A DNA stretch of 8,545 nucleotides from Bacteroidales bacterium (GTDB lineage Bacteria > Bacteroidota > Bacteroidia > Bacteroidales > WCHB1-69), in assembly GCA_028684405.1 (NCBI GenBank), contig JAQUGA010000100.1, positions 1-8,545 on the forward strand, given 5' to 3'. Made by a program: the position numbers and the translations under genes. Positions 6,400 through 8,545 of the stretch are shown one piece after another (the first letter of the stretch is position 1; every line of letters starts with the position of its first letter). The notes below the pieces were generated by a model. It made no database searches and had not been told where the DNA came from. It was given only the letters and a program-made list of their open reading frames with translations.

Positions 6400-6966
6400 T
6401 TATTCAAATCCCTCTTCCAGCATTACGTTTACATCTTCCATTTCAAACTCATTTACATCCCATGGCTCGTCATCTGATAAGCCCAACCATTCTCTACGTT
6501 CTTCATATTCTTCATTTTTGGGATTGCTGAGCGTTTCAAGCATGTCCAGATAGCCCCAAGGGCCTCCACAATCTTCGGGTGGGCATTTGCCTTGACCTTT
6601 TATGCATTTGGGAGACTTGATTTTTTCTTTCAATATTTTTTCAACTGTAATTTTATGAATCCAGTCATCACCAAAATCGTAAATGTATGTGTAGGTTTGT
6701 TTTTCAGTAGTAAAAATCGTTTTAAGTTTTGTTTTTTCAGCATCTAGGTCTGGTTCATCCCAATCACTATCACTATTGGGTGCTATTGTGGGTTCGCTTC
6801 CGTAGCCTTTGGGAGAAAATTGATAAAGATGAGCAAACTCCCACCCAAAACTAATTTGAATAACACTGTGAAGATCCTCAAAAGTAAAATCTGCAGGCAC
6901 AAGAACCCTTCGCCAAACTGCAGGATTGCTTATGTTGTTAAGTTGGATTTTTAATTGTATTGTCAT
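6400..6966 (-). CDS. Plasmid pRiA4b ORF-3-like family protein
   Basis: This 188-residue protein matches the PRiA4_ORF3-like family throughout. It has an N-terminal strand leading to NPAVWRRVLVP (W18, R19, R20), then FEDLHSVIQISFGW with DLH at 31-33, and HLYQF. The family signature YDFGDDWIHKI lies around 96-105. It is followed by a cysteine cluster (C121, C128 in CPPED, C133 in CGGPWGYLDML) that could bind a metal. The tail is acidic. Members occur in plasmids, transposon passenger regions and chromosomes; their biochemical role is not established, so I assign none. The ATG at 6966 precedes MTIQLKIQL, the normal family start. It lies between the cas6 repeat array and the control region of the cas8 operon. 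It is not a standard Cas component and may be a passenger inserted into the locus or an accessory gene. An AT-rich hairpin at 6322-6350 may terminate it. Confidence 0.9.
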   Translation of the reverse strand: MTIQLKIQLNNISNPAVWRRVLVPADFTFEDLHSVIQISFGWEFAHLYQFSPKGYGSEPTIAPNSDSDWDEPDLDAEKTKLKTIFTTEKQTYTYIYDFGDDWIHKITVEKILKEKIKSPKCIKGQGKCPPEDCGGPWGYLDMLETLSNPKNEEYEERREWLGLSDDEPWDVNEFEMEDVNVMLEEGFE

Positions 6967-7010
6967 TTTTTTTAGTTTATGGTTTTTACTGTCATTATTT
7001 TTTTTTAGTT

Positions 7011-7361
7011 CTTCAATCTTTCTTCAATCGACTCAATCCCCCATCTCGGCTCCGCTCGATGTCCGAAGGCAATCTCCCTTCAATCCCCTCAATCTCCTCA
7101 ATCTTTCCCCAATCTTTCCCCAATCTTTCCCCAATCTTTCCCCAGTCTTTCCCCAGTCTTTCCCCAGTCTTTCTCCAGTCTTTCTCCAATCTTTCTCCAA
7201 TCTTTCTCCACTCTCCTTCAATCCTTTTCAATCTCCTCAATCTCCCCAATCTTTCCCCAATCTTTCCCCAATCTTTCTCCAATCTTTCCCCAATCTTTCC
7301 CCAATCTTTCCTCAATCTTTCCTCAATCTTCCCCAATCTTTCTCCAATCTCCTTCAATCAT
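7011..7361. repeat. Pyrimidine-rich tandem array of about 11-bp units
   Basis: The plus strand carries near-perfect units of consensus CARTCTTTCYY. Ten consecutive 11-bp copies occupy 7099-7208 and seven occupy 7247-7323. Shorter 8-10 bp variants (such as CAATCTCCT) lie between and on either side. The first part (7011-7098) is more degenerate and is interrupted by a GC-rich block at 7045-7069. Adjacent copies share point variants (CAG for CAA at 7143-7186; CTC and CCT endings in blocks), as expected from slippage or unequal exchange. Because 11 is not a multiple of 3, one repeat cycle of 33 bp reads as the same 11-residue peptide in every minus-strand frame (GKDWGKIGERL) and as NLSPIFPQSFP on the plus strand. 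This explains the long open frames on both strands, which I do not regard as genes. It fills most of the 356-bp gap between cas6 and the next gene and overlaps the last codons of cas6. Confidence 0.93.
7045..7069. repeat. GC-rich block embedded in the tandem array, possibly an interspersed repeat
   Basis: This 25-bp block, with CTCGGCTCCGCTCGATG followed by TCCGAAGG, is much richer in GC than anything around it. It has short inverted ends (TCGG/CCGA). It resembles a short palindromic element of the form TTCGACTCCGCTCAGTG that I recall as dispersed in Bacteroidota genomes. That identification is from memory, and only one copy is visible here. Confidence 0.4.
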
Positions 7362-8114
7362 CCCAAACCCCATGCTGTTTTTTTCGCCGATTCCTGCGTT
7401 GTATGCTATTTTCATTAGTTCAGGCGTGGCAAAAAGTTTAAATCGACAATTATATCCTCGAATTCTTGTTTCTTCCTTGGTTCCAGATTTTATTTTGATA
7501 AGTTTAGGATGAGGTTTATTGTTTGTTTCCCAAACCAGAAAAACATCGGTGGTAATTGGAGTTCCGTGAAAAGCTTCATATTTTGTAAGTAGATTATTTT
7601 TCAATAATAAAGAATAATCAGGATGTTCTGGAGAGAAATAATCAAGTTTGCCCGTTTCGTTTTTCATGGTAACACAAATAGGAGAGAGGGTTTTTCCGAT
7701 GAGTGGTTTTGAAAAATCGGGTTGAGGTAACAGTTCGATACTATTGACTTTAAACTCAACTTTCGATATTTTGTCACCAATAGAAAATTGTTGATTGGCA
7801 AAAATTCCTTTTACAAACTCTTCTGTAGAACGTTCTGGCAAAAAAGCGATGTCAAAACTAATTTCGTTCGACTGAATGATAAGGCGTTCTTCTTTTTTGT
7901 CGATAAGATATTGAGGAATGTGAAAATTAGAGAATGAAAACAAACGAAACTGTTTTCCATTTGTTGCAAACCCATTTCCATGCAGCCAATCAGCATACAT
8001 TTTATCCCCTCTGGCTATGGTTTTATAGATAAATGAGGAAAGTTCATATTGGTAGCTAAGTGGCAACTTTTGGTTTTGAGAGCGGATAAGTGATAATGAT
8101 ATTTTGAATCGCAT
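7323..8114 (-). CDS. cas6: CRISPR-associated endoribonuclease Cas6
   Basis: This 263-residue protein has the usual Cas6 length and the family's two landmarks. Near the N-terminus, a helix with Y30 leads to ADWLHGNGF, where H45 sits at the usual position of the catalytic histidine. Near the C-terminus is the glycine-rich RNA-binding loop GIGEKNSMGFGM (241-252). Family role: metal-independent cleavage of precursor crRNA inside each repeat, leaving an 8-nt repeat-derived 5' handle. The ATG at 8114 is preceded by an A9 tract and starts directly with the beta-strand typical of the family (MRFKISLSL). I found no exact TAnnTTTG element in the 112 bp between it and the terminator at 8227. Oddity: the last dozen or so residues (IEGDWRKIGED) are encoded by the tandem repeats downstream, which also supply the stop codon, so the native C-terminus appears rewritten or extended. 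The gene is separated from cas8 by a non-Cas gene and a long control region. Confidence 0.93.
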   Translation of the reverse strand: MRFKISLSLIRSQNQKLPLSYQYELSSFIYKTIARGDKMYADWLHGNGFATNGKQFRLFSFSNFHIPQYLIDKKEERLIIQSNEISFDIAFLPERSTEEFVKGIFANQQFSIGDKISKVEFKVNSIELLPQPDFSKPLIGKTLSPICVTMKNETGKLDYFSPEHPDYSLLLKNNLLTKYEAFHGTPITTDVFLVWETNNKPHPKLIKIKSGTKEETRIRGYNCRFKLFATPELMKIAYNAGIGEKNSMGFGMIEGDWRKIGED

Positions 8115-8226
8115 TGTTTTTTTTTAATATAGAGAGATGTCTTGTTTAAATTATTACAACGAAAATATAAAATCAATCTATGCAAAACAAGTTTTTTGCA
8201 AATTATTTTATAAAAAGGAAATATAT

Positions 8227-8260
8227 AAAAAATGCGATCACTCTCGCAATCGCATTTTTT
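8227..8260. terminator. Bidirectional intrinsic terminator between the upstream gene and cas6
   Basis: A 12-bp inverted repeat (8227-8238 with 8249-8260) has the GC-containing core ATGCGAT/ATCGCAT, a 10-nt loop, and A/T runs on both outer sides. It therefore reads as stem plus U tract in either direction. On the minus strand it follows the stop codon at 8279 directly and should end that transcript before cas6. Confidence 0.8.
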
Positions 8261-8278
8261 TAGTATGATATCGAATTA

Positions 8279-8545
8279 TTATTGGCAGTTATCGCAGTAA
8301 ATTTTCTTAGCAGCTAAGTTTTCTCTTACTTGGAATGAGAATTTGCCCATAAGTGTGCAGAAACGAGCTTTGTCGGCAGCCAAACAGCGTTTAGCGAGCT
8401 CGGCAAATGTGCTTGACAGGTAAAGTTCTTCGCGATAGCTGTATAGAGAAAAGTACGTAAATAAGAAATCTTGAGAAATTTCGTCACTGTATATAAATGG
8501 TGCCATCAGTAACTCAGCATATTGATAATCGCCATGTTCTATAAA
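8279..8545 (-). CDS. Unrecognised protein, C-terminal part only (runs off the right edge)
   Basis: The minus-strand frame is open from the window edge to a TAA at 8279, giving 88 residues of C-terminus. The first in-frame ATG inside the window (8506) is not a convincing start, because the frame continues upstream without a stop through 8545. The visible part is rich in aromatic and helix-forming residues (for example FLFTYFSLYSY). It ends with a cysteine-containing tail: an FC near the middle of the last third, then YCDNCQ at the very end. A short CxxC at the C-terminus could bind metal, but one pair alone is weak evidence. I do not recognise the family and assign no function. A bidirectional terminator lies 18 bp past the stop and separates this gene from cas6, so it is probably an ordinary neighbour and not part of the CRISPR operon. 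Confidence 0.7.
   Translation of the reverse strand, partial: FIEHGDYQYAELLMAPFIYSDEISQDFLFTYFSLYSYREELYLSSTFAELAKRCLAADKARFCTLMGKFSFQVRENLAAKKIYCDNCQ

Noticed and set aside
6223..6477. 84-codon plus-strand frame
   Set aside because: It is low-complexity, rich in Phe/Leu/His, overlaps the end of the pRiA4b-like gene on the other strand, and lies past the small-RNA terminator.
6926..7441. Long plus-strand and minus-strand open frames across the 7.0-7.4 kb region (114-171 codons)
   Set aside because: They are products of the 11-bp repeat, whose 33-bp cycle is stop-free in several frames. The peptides are simple 11-residue repeats, and the plus-strand frames overlap cas6 and the start of the pRiA4b-like gene.
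8115..8226. A cas6 promoter
   Set aside because: Only imperfect versions of TAnnTTTG (such as ATAATTTG near 8199-8206) are present on the minus strand, so I cannot place it with confidence.

Overview
The window looks like part of a Bacteroidota chromosome. It is very AT-rich, the genes lack obvious Shine-Dalgarno sequences, and two sites match the phylum's TAnnTTTG -7 promoter element exactly. The protein families present are also typical of the phylum. Every protein-coding gene I support is on the minus strand, so the biological order runs from right to left.

Layout in transcription order. (1) 8545-8279: the 3' end of an unrecognised gene, closed by a bidirectional terminator at 8227-8260. 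(2) 8114-7323: cas6, the crRNA-processing nuclease; its last codons run into a pyrimidine-rich array of about 11-bp tandem repeats (7011-7361). (3) 6966-6400: a plasmid pRiA4b ORF-3-like protein, not a usual Cas component. (4) 6399-5990: a 410-bp control region. (5) 5989-296: a compact operon of a small unknown protein, cas8 (Cst1 type), cas7 (Cst2/DevR type), cas5 and cas3. (6) 295-1: AT-rich DNA with no gene I can support; cas4, cas1 and cas2 are not in view.

Together these genes make a complete type I-B (Tneap-like) interference module. Cas6 cuts the precursor crRNA, Cas8-Cas7-Cas5 (perhaps with an internally translated Cas11) form Cascade, and Cas3 unwinds and degrades the target.

The most interesting signal is in the control region between cas6 and cas8. 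On the plus strand, against the direction of all the genes, lie in order: an exact TAnnTTTG promoter element, one CRISPR-repeat-like sequence ending in an ATTGAAAT handle, about 25 nt of A/T-rich 'spacer', and a perfect 11-bp GC-containing hairpin with a U tract. This has the architecture of a self-contained crRNA-like small RNA, as in CreA/CreR-type regulators that turn Cascade onto their own locus. The spacer-like segment has short, low-complexity complementarity to DNA upstream of the cas8 operon. Autoregulation is therefore a testable inference, not something the sequence proves.
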